This document shows, piece after piece, positions 7,493 through 14,991 of a DNA stretch of 18,702 nucleotides (positions within the stretch are counted from its first letter, which is position 1; every line of letters begins with the position of its first letter). Origin of the DNA: Acidobacteriota bacterium (GTDB lineage: Bacteria > Acidobacteriota > Vicinamibacteria > Vicinamibacterales > 2-12-FULL-66-21). Where the stretch lies: assembly GCA_020200195.1 (NCBI GenBank), contig JAIVJE010000002.1, positions 1 through 18,702 of the forward strand. Reading direction: 5' to 3'. The position numbers and the translations under genes are program-made. The notes under the pieces were generated by a model that had not been told where the DNA came from, did not search any database, and saw only the letters and a program-made list of their open reading frames with translations.

Positions 7493-10400
7493 CTAGAATC
7501 CTGGCCTGAGATTGAACTGCCAGAGCCAGCCGCGGCCCGGACGATCCAGCGGACGGACGTAGTCGATTTCCGCGACGGCGAAGCCGAGCACGTTGATGCG
7601 CGCGGCGATGCCCGCACTGAAGACCGGCTCGCGGTCGCCGCCGGCGAACCCGGGCCGTGAGTTGCGGCCCCACGCGATGCCGGCGTCCGCGAAGAGCGCC
7701 ATTTCGACCGGAATCGGACCGTAGAACCGATCCCCGCCGAATGCCCCCCATAGCGGGAACCGCAGCTCGGCGTTGGCGACCCCGACCCGGCTGCCGATCA
7801 GCCGATCGAACGCCGGACATGAACCGTCGGTCTGCACGCCGCACTCGCTGGATTCGAACGATCCCGAGTCATACCCGCGGACCAGCCCCGGATAGCCGAG
7901 GAACAGCGTAGGCAGCCGGCCGTCCTCCGCGCTGCTCCCGAACCGGCCGTAGTACAGCCCACGGAATGCGAGGGTGAAGGGCCGGACCGGCATCAGATAG
8001 GTGCGGAAATCCCCCAGCACCCCCGTGTAGGTCAGCGAGCCCGAGCTCTGTGAGAGCTCGAGACGATACCGGCTTCCGCGAATCGGGCTGGTCAGGCCGA
8101 AGATCGACGTGTCGTAGACGAGCGCAGCACTCGCCTGACCGAGATTGATGTTCGGGAGCGAGGAGAGCGTCTCGGTGTCTTCCGTGAGCTGCTGGCCGGT
8201 CGACGGAGAGAACAACCGCGTGGTCACGTCTTCTTTCAGTCCGATCTGGCGCACGCCGCCGGTGACTTCCACCCGCTGCGCGCGGCTGAACGGGTACGCG
8301 ATCAGACCAGTGAACGATCGATCGACCTGGAGGATTCGGTACTCGCGCTCGAGATAGACCGACTGGCCGCTGACCACGTCAAACCCGGCCTCGAAGCCGC
8401 GGGCGACGTAAGGCGTCTGATCGATCACCGCGCCCCAGTTCCAGCGGTGCGCCCGGTTCAGATACAGCAGCGTTCCGCCGAACTCATCGAAGCGGCTCGT
8501 GACTTGTGCACCCGTCGCGACCGTGTGATTGCCCAGAATGTCGCTGAACACGAACGACACCCCGCCCGACGCGTATGTGCCGAACGGATCGGCGCCCACG
8601 CCCAACATCGGCTGACCCGCGAAGTCGAGGGAGAGCTTCGGTGTGTACGGCGCCGTCGGCAGCGTCGCGGTGCTCGGCGGGAGACCTGCGATCGGATTCT
8701 CGAGTGTTGTCGCGATAGGCCCCTCGGCGGTGCGGCGGGGCGGCAACACCCCCGCGTTGCGCGGCAGCTTCACCTGCGCCGATCCCATCAGCATCTCGGG
8801 CGAGTCCATCGCATAAATGTTGTACCCGTCGTCTTCGTATGCGCTGAACACGAGTCGCCCCTTGGCTGCGGACAGCGCCGGGCTCAGGGCCGTGATGCCG
8901 CTGACGCCCGTGACCAGGTTCGTCACCTGCCGCGCCGGCGTTCCGTCGAGAGTCGCGCGATAGATGTTCGTGATGCCCTGGTGATCCGAGAGGAAATACA
9001 GCGCCCGCCCATCCGCGGTCCATTGCGGGCTGATGTTCTTGGCGTTGGCAAAGCCCCCCGCTTCCCGCACTGCGCCGCCCGCGACGTCGATGATCGCGAG
9101 CCGGAGCGCACCGGGCTGGAGCGTCTGGAGATTCGTGGTGAAGCGGTCGGTGCTGAACGCGATCTGCCGGCCGTCAGGCGACCACGCCGGATCCAGCTCC
9201 GCGTACGCGTCATCGGTCAGGCGCCGCAGACTACCGGCGTTGAGGTCGTATATGAACAGATCGTTGAACCCCCCCGCGAGCGCCGAAAACGCAATCAGCT
9301 TTCCATCCGGTGACCACGCTGGATTGAGGATCTCATCCAGTTCCTTGATCCGGATCTCACGGTCGGTCCGTCCTCGATCGACATCGACGAGCGTGAGCGT
9401 CGGTTCGCCGCGGCTGATTCCGGGAAACACGAAACGCGTGCCGGTTTGGTCCCAGGCACCGGCCGACGTCAGGAACTGCAGGCTCTCGATGTGCGAGTCA
9501 GTTGCCGTGTCGGTGATCTTACGGATGACCTTTCCGGTCCTCGCGTCCGCCAGAAAGAGATCGATCGAGAATAGATCCTTCTCGGAGAAGAACATCACGC
9601 GCGAGCCGTCAGGACTCAGCTCCGGGCTGACATTGAGGTCACCGCCGTTCTGTTTCTTGGTGATCAGCGGCTTGCCAAATGCGCCGGCAACTTTGGTGAC
9701 CTCGGCGATCGGGCGGTACGCCTCGAACTCGGCGGCGTGCCAGTGCTCCGACAGCTCTTTCGTCTTGATCCCGAGGACCTCCTCGATCGCCTGGTCGTAA
9801 CCGCCGCGGCCGACTGCCGACCGAAGCATGTCGCCGACCGCGCGATCGCCGTAGCGGCCGCCGATGAATGCCCACAGCGCCTGCCCGTAGCGATAGGGAA
9901 AGTAGCGTGCGTTATCGAGGTCGTCCACATCAGGCAGTTTTTCGCGTCTCGCGGCCTCACGCATCCACATGGCGGTGTGAGGGTCGACAGGGCCGATCGA
10001 CAGGTATTCCGCCATGCCTTCGATGAACCACAGCGGCAGCGCGAGCGCGCCTGGTGAGTTCGCGCTGACGTTGGTGTTGGTGATGTCGTATTGAAAGGCG
10101 TGCACGAGCTCGTGCCCGAGCACGTGATCGGTCGCCTCCAGCGGTCCCGCGAACGGAAGGACGATGCGGCGTTTGTACGCTTCGGTGACGCCGCCGGTGC
10201 CCTCCCCCAGCTCACCGGGAATCGCGTTGGTCTGGCGGAAGTGGGGTCCGCTGGCGTAGAGAATGAGCGGCTGCCGGCCGCGGAGCTCGTGATTCAACAG
10301 GCTGGAGAGTCGCGTGTACCACCGCTCTGCCATGCGTGAGGCGAGTCGGACGGCCTGCTCCTCTTCCGGGTAGTAATAGATGTCGAAGTGTTCCGTCTTC

Positions 10401-10531
10401 AACACCTGAAACTTGAAGTCGCGGTACTGCACTTTGTTTCGGCCGAAGTAGGCGTCCTGGGCCTGGGCGGGTACCGCGAGCGTGGAAAGCACAGCAATAG
10501 CGAGGACAATGAGACGCTTGAACGTGCACAT
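7493..10531 (-). CDS. Outer-membrane fusion: HExxH metallopeptidase + TolB-like propeller + Omp85/BamA-like barrel
   Basis: A 1012-residue exported protein. Residues 1-24 are a signal peptide ending AQA. A gluzincin-type domain (about 40-285) has HELVH at 140-144 as zinc site and catalytic base, with E171 in the WFIEGMAEY helix as likely third ligand. Residues about 295-600 contain repeated TolB/WD40-like blades, including SPDGSRVMF, SPDGKLIAF, SPDGRQIAF and TADGRALYF. The rest (about 650-1012) is a transmembrane beta-barrel with the GLVRGY motif of Omp85 proteins and a terminal phenylalanine (LRPGF), the usual outer-membrane insertion signal. The propeller and protease should sit in the periplasm, tethered to the barrel. 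It may bind or cleave envelope proteins; no substrate is known. Relatives are annotated as BamA/TamA-family or surface-antigen proteins. It follows the lipase-subtilisin gene by 148 bases on the same strand. Confidence 0.88.
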   Translation of the reverse strand: MCTFKRLIVLAIAVLSTLAVPAQAQDAYFGRNKVQYRDFKFQVLKTEHFDIYYYPEEEQAVRLASRMAERWYTRLSSLLNHELRGRQPLILYASGPHFRQTNAIPGELGEGTGGVTEAYKRRIVLPFAGPLEATDHVLGHELVHAFQYDITNTNVSANSPGALALPLWFIEGMAEYLSIGPVDPHTAMWMREAARREKLPDVDDLDNARYFPYRYGQALWAFIGGRYGDRAVGDMLRSAVGRGGYDQAIEEVLGIKTKELSEHWHAAEFEAYRPIAEVTKVAGAFGKPLITKKQNGGDLNVSPELSPDGSRVMFFSEKDLFSIDLFLADARTGKVIRKITDTATDSHIESLQFLTSAGAWDQTGTRFVFPGISRGEPTLTLVDVDRGRTDREIRIKELDEILNPAWSPDGKLIAFSALAGGFNDLFIYDLNAGSLRRLTDDAYAELDPAWSPDGRQIAFSTDRFTTNLQTLQPGALRLAIIDVAGGAVREAGGFANAKNISPQWTADGRALYFLSDHQGITNIYRATLDGTPARQVTNLVTGVSGITALSPALSAAKGRLVFSAYEDDGYNIYAMDSPEMLMGSAQVKLPRNAGVLPPRRTAEGPIATTLENPIAGLPPSTATLPTAPYTPKLSLDFAGQPMLGVGADPFGTYASGGVSFVFSDILGNHTVATGAQVTSRFDEFGGTLLYLNRAHRWNWGAVIDQTPYVARGFEAGFDVVSGQSVYLEREYRILQVDRSFTGLIAYPFSRAQRVEVTGGVRQIGLKEDVTTRLFSPSTGQQLTEDTETLSSLPNINLGQASAALVYDTSIFGLTSPIRGSRYRLELSQSSGSLTYTGVLGDFRTYLMPVRPFTLAFRGLYYGRFGSSAEDGRLPTLFLGYPGLVRGYDSGSFESSECGVQTDGSCPAFDRLIGSRVGVANAELRFPLWGAFGGDRFYGPIPVEMALFADAGIAWGRNSRPGFAGGDREPVFSAGIAARINVLGFAVAEIDYVRPLDRPGRGWLWQFNLRPGF

Positions 10532-10679
10532 GGCTGCCGACCGTGCAACTGATGTGCCTGATGAACGCTCTCGAATGGCTGACGTGAAGGGCGGTCAGCG
10601 GTCCTCGATCCAGGCCACGCCTGTCCATTTTGGCGGACCATGCTGTCGCGTTCTGCGCTGAAGGCGCGACCCCGGCAGA
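10532..10679. other. Intergenic gap between lipase-subtilisin and outer-membrane genes
   Basis: A 148-base stretch with no credible gene. A weak six-base stem (GTCGCG with CGCGAC) follows the upstream stop but has no T-run, so no terminator is called. A promoter for the outer-membrane gene may lie here, but no convincing -35/-10 pair was found. Confidence 0.4.
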
Positions 10680-13061
10680 TCAGCTGTTCACCAGCATCTT
10701 CGCGATGTTGGGCAGCCCGGCGCCCTGGTGCAGCCGGTCGCGCCCCAGGTCCGTGCAATTCTCCACCAGCCGCTCCTTGACCCGGTCGCTCTCCCCGATG
10801 AACTCCTGACGGACGGACAGGAACGCCGCCAGCGCCCCTGACACGTGGGGCGCCGCCATGCTCGTCCCGCTCATCGCGATGTACAGATCGTCCGGCTCCG
10901 TCCATTTCTTTGGAAACCGATGACGGCAGGACAGGATCCGCTCGCCGGGCGCCACGACGTCCGGTTTCTGCCGGCCGTCGGCGGTCGGCCCGCGCGAGGA
11001 GAAATACGAGACACCGTAGGTATGCGGGTTCTGCTTGTGAACGGACCCGACCGCGATGGCATCCTGGAGATTCGCCGGGTCCCCGATCGACAGGTCCAGA
11101 TTGGCGTCGATGTCCCCTTCGAGTGTTTTCAACACCGCGAACCCCTCGTTCCCCGCAGCGATGACGACCAGCACTCCCTGCCTCCACAGGCGACGGAGCT
11201 CTTCGCACAGCGGGGTGTGGCCGCAGCCGTACGTGCTCTGATCGAACGGCCCGCCGAGACTCAGGTTGACGCCATGGATGACGAGGCGCCCCGCGCGTTC
11301 GTTGGTATCGGCGATGTGGTCGAGCGCCTTGATGATCCAGGCGTCTTCGCCGTTTCCGTCGCCATCCAACACCTTGTAGATGTGCAGGGATGCTTCGGGG
11401 GCGACGCCGGACATGACGCGCGCCGGCGCGGTGCCGACGGCCGCGAACTCCTGTCGGCCGGCGATGATGCCGGCGACGTGCGTGCCGTGGCCGTGTTCGT
11501 CGGGCGCAGTGCCTTCCGTGACGGCGCGGCCGGTGCAATCGATCTGCGCCACGATGTTGCGGTAGGCACTGAAGTGCGGATGCTCGGGGTTGATACCCGA
11601 ATCGAGCACGGCCCAGGCGATGCCGCGGCCTGATGCACGGTAGCCGTTATGCGCCGCGCCCGCATGGATCGCGTGGATCGACGTGTCGAGCAGCGCACGC
11701 TTCGCCTCGTTGCGCCAGATGCGCCGGACGAGCAGACCCTCCATGCCGAATCGCGATGCCAGATGCTCGGTTTCCAGGCGTGTCAAATCCGCCGCCACGA
11801 ACCTCCTCATCGTCTGGAGGCGGAGCTCCGCCTCGGTGCGTCGGGAGGCCCGCCGGATCTCGCGGACAAGATCTTTCGAGACGTCGGCGAGCGGCCGTCC
11901 AGCGGCCGCCGGATCGACCAGCTCGATGAGCACCGGGTGCCGCGCCTCGCGTGGGGCATTCTCCAGACGCCGCACGAGGTTTCGGGCGATGACGAACGGG
12001 GCGACCGGCTGGAACAGATCGAGCTTGACCGCCTCACGCACCGCGCGACGGGCGGCGTCGGTCCGAAGATAGCCGGTGCCCGAGTGCGGATGCGCCGGAC
12101 TGTCGAGATTGCGAACCTTCTGGTCCACGATCTTTCCCTTCGGGACGAAGTCGTTCGAGAGCGTCTCATCAGCCGCGACGGGATCGGCGTTGTCACAGAT
12201 GTTGATCCACTCGGACACGCAGGCGGGAAACGCGAGCTTCTTTGTGGCGAGGTGCACCTTCAACAGGTCCTGCACTTCCTGGATGCCGAGGGGTGAACCG
12301 ATCGTCAGAAAGAGCGGCACCTTGTACTCGCGCGGGTCGAGCGAACACAGCACGTCATACGCGATGATCGATCCCTGGCTGTGTGCGACGACCGCGAACG
12401 GCCCGCCGCCGGGCTGGAGCCGCTCGAGGACGCTCTGCCGCATGAGCGCGCGCCGCGCCGGCACGAACAGGTAGTCGTGGACGTCGCGCATGAACGCGCG
12501 CGTGAGCTTCCGCGTGATCCATCGGCGGAACGCCGGCGGAAGCGGGAGGATGTAGCCGTGCGCGCCGGTCGCGTGCGGGCCGTCGGTACGCGACGGGGTC
12601 TTCGCCTCGAGCGCCTCCGCGAGCCGCACGAGCGTTTGCTGTTCGCCGGCGTCCCTGGTAAGAGCGGCGGCCTCTTCCTCGAGCGAGGTCTGCGCCAGGT
12701 GCGCCGCAACGCTCAGCGCGCGGCCCGTCGGCCCTTCCTCGACTTCAGTGGTGTCTCCCGAGCCGCAGGTCGCCGCGACGGGGACCGGGTAATACTCGCG
12801 ATTCACCCAGTACGCGAGGCGCGTGCGGCCGCCCGCGTCGAATCCAAAGAGCGCCTGGTCCCACTGACATTTCAGAATCGCTTCGGTGGGCTTGTTGCCG
12901 ATGCCGTGCACGTAGACGACGGTGCGGGCCTTGTCGTCCGCGCCGGCATTGAACGACGCGGCGACGGCATTGATCGCGCGGGCCTGCCGTCGCGTGCGAC
13001 GCGCTTTCGTGGTGGCGGACGAGCTTGACATAGCGCGACGCGGACGGCGGCTGGCGGGCAT
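10680..13061 (-). CDS. Lipase-like alpha/beta-hydrolase fused to subtilisin (S8) serine protease
   Basis: A 793-residue protein with two hydrolase domains. The N-terminus (1-35) is Arg/Lys/Ser-rich without a hydrophobic core. Residues about 47-350 are an alpha/beta-hydrolase: VVYVHGIGNKP (oxyanion side), nucleophile Ser228 in AHSQGS, likely acid D290 or D293 in CDNADPVA, and His326 in HPHSGTGY. Residues about 375-460 form a connector resembling an S8 propeptide, ending in the LVRRIW...ALLDTSI pattern. Residues about 478-793 are a complete subtilisin: Asp487 (VLDSGIN), His525 (HGHGTHVAG), oxyanion Asn638 (AAGNEG) and Ser734 (SGTSMAAPH). Both triads look intact. The ATG at 13061 has AGGAG six bases upstream. 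The absence of a signal peptide suggests cytoplasmic action or unusual export. Substrates are unknown. It is transcribed towards the outer-membrane fusion and divergent from a lytic transglycosylase. Confidence 0.9.
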   Translation of the reverse strand: MPASRRPRRAMSSSSATTKARRTRRQARAINAVAASFNAGADDKARTVVYVHGIGNKPTEAILKCQWDQALFGFDAGGRTRLAYWVNREYYPVPVAATCGSGDTTEVEEGPTGRALSVAAHLAQTSLEEEAAALTRDAGEQQTLVRLAEALEAKTPSRTDGPHATGAHGYILPLPPAFRRWITRKLTRAFMRDVHDYLFVPARRALMRQSVLERLQPGGGPFAVVAHSQGSIIAYDVLCSLDPREYKVPLFLTIGSPLGIQEVQDLLKVHLATKKLAFPACVSEWINICDNADPVAADETLSNDFVPKGKIVDQKVRNLDSPAHPHSGTGYLRTDAARRAVREAVKLDLFQPVAPFVIARNLVRRLENAPREARHPVLIELVDPAAAGRPLADVSKDLVREIRRASRRTEAELRLQTMRRFVAADLTRLETEHLASRFGMEGLLVRRIWRNEAKRALLDTSIHAIHAGAAHNGYRASGRGIAWAVLDSGINPEHPHFSAYRNIVAQIDCTGRAVTEGTAPDEHGHGTHVAGIIAGRQEFAAVGTAPARVMSGVAPEASLHIYKVLDGDGNGEDAWIIKALDHIADTNERAGRLVIHGVNLSLGGPFDQSTYGCGHTPLCEELRRLWRQGVLVVIAAGNEGFAVLKTLEGDIDANLDLSIGDPANLQDAIAVGSVHKQNPHTYGVSYFSSRGPTADGRQKPDVVAPGERILSCRHRFPKKWTEPDDLYIAMSGTSMAAPHVSGALAAFLSVRQEFIGESDRVKERLVENCTDLGRDRLHQGAGLPNIAKMLVNS

Positions 13062-13067
13062 GGTTGG

Positions 13068-13072
13068 CTCCT
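13068..13072 (-). promoter_or_regulatory. Ribosome binding site of the lipase-subtilisin gene
   Basis: On the minus strand AGGAG stands six bases before the ATG at 13061. This fixes the start, and with it the conclusion that the protein begins with a basic, non-hydrophobic segment. Confidence 0.7.
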
Positions 13073-13109
13073 GTGAAGCGGATCGACAACGGCGCCGATC
13101 GATGCCGTG

Positions 13110-13137
13110 ATTCTGGCCACTGGCGTCACGATGTCAA
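13110..13137 (-). promoter_or_regulatory. Candidate sigma70-type promoter for the lipase-subtilisin gene
   Basis: On the minus strand a consensus TTGACA (13137-13132) is followed after 16 bases by CAGAAT (13115-13110), four of six matches to TATAAT. It lies about 50 bases before the start codon in the divergent intergenic region. Sequence match only; the -10 box is imperfect. Confidence 0.4.
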
Positions 13138-13256
13138 CATCAGATTCAGACCGGACAATAAAACGACTGCCCGGCTAACTAATTGACCGTCAGCAAGTAA
13201 CGGGCGTTGATACGGTTGAGGGTTCGCGTCTTGCACGTACCTCACGCCGGAGGCAG

Positions 13257-13931
13257 ATGCCAGAGGAACAGGACCTTACTCGACAGGCGCACGCGGATGT
13301 CGACATCCGTCATGGCGGAGATAGACGACACGCGCACCGCCGTACGAACGGACGCGCTGGACGCGGGCGCCGGCGTCGCGAGCGTCGCCGCCGGAAGCTG
13401 CGCTCGCTGATCATGGCCGCCGTCGCGTTGGCGGCACCGCATCAGGCCAAGATGCGGCTCCTCCTCCCCACCGTGCTCCTTCCAACCGTTGCGGTGACGA
13501 TGAACAGTTTTCGTGCGCTCGAGCCTGAGCGTGCGTACGACGATCTCATTGCCGAGGCTGCGCGCGCCTACTCACTCGATCCCGAACTTATTCGCGCCGT
13601 CATGCACGCGGAATCCTCTTTCAATCCTGGCGTGGTCTCGCCCGTCGGAGCACAGGGCCTGATGCAGTTGATGCCGGCGCTCTCCGCGTCGATGGGCATC
13701 ACCGATCCGTTCGACCCGCGTCAGAACATCATGGGCGGCGCGCGCTACCTGCGCGAGCTGCTCGACCGGCACCGCGGCAACGTCGAGCTCGCGCTGGCGA
13801 GCTACAACGCGGGTCCTACGGCTGTCGCCAGGTACAAAGCGATTCCGCCCTTTCCAGAAACGCAGCGGTACGTCAAAAAGATCACGGGGCTGCTGGCGGA
13901 GGCAAACGCGGAGACGGCCGATTTGCCGTAG
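13257..13931 (+). CDS. Lytic transglycosylase, SLT/GH23 family
   Basis: A peptidoglycan lytic enzyme that cleaves the MurNAc-GlcNAc bond with formation of 1,6-anhydro-MurNAc. The catalytic domain covers about the last 130 residues. The catalytic glutamate is in VMHAESSFNP, followed by SPVGAQGLMQLMP, the PRQNIMGGARYLRELL helix and ELALASYNAGP, all diagnostic of the Slt70/GH23 fold. The N-terminus is uncertain. ATG 13257 has GGAGG only three bases upstream and gives an arginine-rich leader. ATG 13413 gives a shorter 172-residue form and ATG 13452 a form beginning with a hydrophobic MRLLLPTVLLPTVAV stretch that could be the real signal or anchor. A 37-codon reading frame (13297-13410) ends two bases before ATG 13413 and might couple translation. 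It is divergent from the lipase-subtilisin gene. Confidence 0.88.
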   Translation: MPEEQDLTRQAHADVDIRHGGDRRHAHRRTNGRAGRGRRRRERRRRKLRSLIMAAVALAAPHQAKMRLLLPTVLLPTVAVTMNSFRALEPERAYDDLIAEAARAYSLDPELIRAVMHAESSFNPGVVSPVGAQGLMQLMPALSASMGITDPFDPRQNIMGGARYLRELLDRHRGNVELALASYNAGPTAVARYKAIPPFPETQRYVKKITGLLAEANAETADLP

Positions 13932-13934
13932 CCG

Positions 13935-14141
13935 TCAAGAACGACGTCGTCTCTGTGTCTTTTTGAGGGCCACCGCCAGCGCGGCCTGAATAGACGCCAG
14001 TGCGTGCCTCTGGTACGTGAGCGACTCTTCGTGGTGCCTGGCGAGACGCGTGTACAACTTGCTGCGAGACGCCAGATCAAGCGCAGCTGTCACTTCTGCG
14101 TGCCACTGCTGCGAGTACCGCGCCGAACCAAGGAGCCACAT
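13935..14141 (-). CDS. Possible small basic protein, 68 residues (doubtful)
   Basis: A minus-strand frame filling the gap between the transglycosylase and the cyclase gene. The predicted protein is mostly helical, with a hydrophobic stretch (ASIQAALAVAL) near a basic C-terminus KKTQRRRRS. About 70 percent of third codon positions are G or C, which is compatible with coding in this genome but not decisive. The ATG is the complement of bases next to the cyclase start, no ribosome binding site is evident, and I recognise no family. It may be chance. Confidence 0.25.
   Translation of the reverse strand: MWLLGSARYSQQWHAEVTAALDLASRSKLYTRLARHHEESLTYQRHALASIQAALAVALKKTQRRRRS
14130..14135 (+). promoter_or_regulatory. 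Ribosome binding site of the cyclase gene
   Basis: AAGGAG stands four bases before the ATG at 14140. It selects this start over the in-frame ATG at 14017 and places the signal peptide at the very N-terminus. Confidence 0.7.
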
Positions 14142-14931
14142 GAATGCGCTGACCCTCGCCCTGCCTGCGGTCCTCGCGGTGTCTGCGATCGCGGCCGCAC
14201 AGACCCTCGACCTGTCCAGGTATCAAATCGTGGACCTGTCGCACGCGTACGGCGCGAACACGCTGTACTGGCCGACGTCCCCCTCGAAGTTCACGCTTGA
14301 CCGTCAGGCAAGCGGCCGGACCGAGGGCGGTTTTTTCTACGCCGCGAACAGCCTGAGCACGCCGGAGCACGGCGGCACCCACCTCGACGCGCCGCATCAT
14401 TTCTCGGAAACCGGCCGCACGACCGAGCAGATCCCGCTCGAGCAGCTCGTCGCACCGGCCGTCGTGATTGACGTGACCGCTCAGACGGCCAAGGATCGCG
14501 ATTATCGTCTGACGCGCGACGAGGTGCTGCAGTGGGAGAAGGCAAATGGGTCGATCGCGCGCGGGACGATCGTGCTGCTGCGGACCGGCTGGAGCCGTCA
14601 CTGGCCGGACGCCAAGGCGTATCTCGGAGATGCCACACCCGGCGATGCATCGAAGCTGTCATTTCCGTCCTACGGGGCTGAAGCCGCGCGCCTGCTCGTC
14701 GAGGATCGTGGCGTGGCGGCGCTCGGCATCGACACGGCGTCGATCGATTACGGCCGCTCGACCGACTTCCAGGTGCACCGGATCGCCGCCGCCCGCAACG
14801 TCCCGGGATTCGAGAATCTCACCAACCTCGATCGGCTGCCCGCGCGCGGCGCGTCCGTCATCGCGCTGCCGATGAAGATCGAAGGAGGCTCGGGAGGGCC
14901 GCTACGCGCCGTGGCCCTGGTGCCGCGTTGA
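14140..14931 (+). CDS. Secreted cyclase-family metal-dependent hydrolase (kynurenine formamidase-like)
   Basis: A 263-residue protein of the cyclase family (PF04199), which includes bacterial kynurenine formamidase and isatin hydrolase, metal-dependent hydrolases of amide or lactam bonds. The family signature HGGTHLDAPHHF lies at residues 77-88. H77, H81 and D83 are the expected Zn/Mn ligands and H87 a likely catalytic residue. The early VDLSHAYG and late GIDTASIDYG segments also fit. Residues 1-21 form a clear signal peptide ending AAAQ, so the enzyme should be periplasmic, which differs from the cytoplasmic tryptophan-pathway KynB. No other kynurenine-pathway gene is near, so its substrate is open. 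It lies 60 bases upstream of the PAP2 gene on the same strand. Confidence 0.88.
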   Translation: MNALTLALPAVLAVSAIAAAQTLDLSRYQIVDLSHAYGANTLYWPTSPSKFTLDRQASGRTEGGFFYAANSLSTPEHGGTHLDAPHHFSETGRTTEQIPLEQLVAPAVVIDVTAQTAKDRDYRLTRDEVLQWEKANGSIARGTIVLLRTGWSRHWPDAKAYLGDATPGDASKLSFPSYGAEAARLLVEDRGVAALGIDTASIDYGRSTDFQVHRIAAARNVPGFENLTNLDRLPARGASVIALPMKIEGGSGGPLRAVALVPR

Positions 14932-14939
14932 GCACTTGA

Positions 14940-14982
14940 CCTGCCTCTCCTACCACTACTTCAGTGGCACGCGAATGGCAGG
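14940..14982 (+). repeat. Nested inverted repeat before the PAP2 gene
   Basis: CCACT (14953-14957) pairs with AGTGG (14963-14967), enclosed by CCTGCC (14940-14945) and GGCAGG (14977-14982). The structure lies between the cyclase stop and the PAP2 ribosome binding site. It could be a weak hairpin in the mRNA. The arms are short and chance is possible. Confidence 0.3.
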
Positions 14983-14991
14983 CTGGAGCGC

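Noticed and set aside
8447..9313. A 288-codon plus-strand frame antisense to the outer-membrane fusion
   Set aside because: It lies wholly inside a gene with clear domain motifs on the other strand; composition is Arg-rich and no family is recognisable.
10399..11538. A 379-codon minus-strand frame across the subtilisin domain
   Set aside because: Shadow of the lipase-subtilisin gene, very Arg-rich and without recognisable motifs. The subtilisin catalytic residues are all in the other frame.
13183..13220. TTGACC as a possible -35 box for the transglycosylase gene
   Set aside because: No acceptable -10 box lies at a suitable distance downstream.
13941..13950. Perfect palindrome ACGACGTCGT followed by a T-rich stretch after the transglycosylase gene
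   Set aside because: There is no loop to form a hairpin terminator and the T-rich stretch is separated from it, so a terminator cannot be supported.
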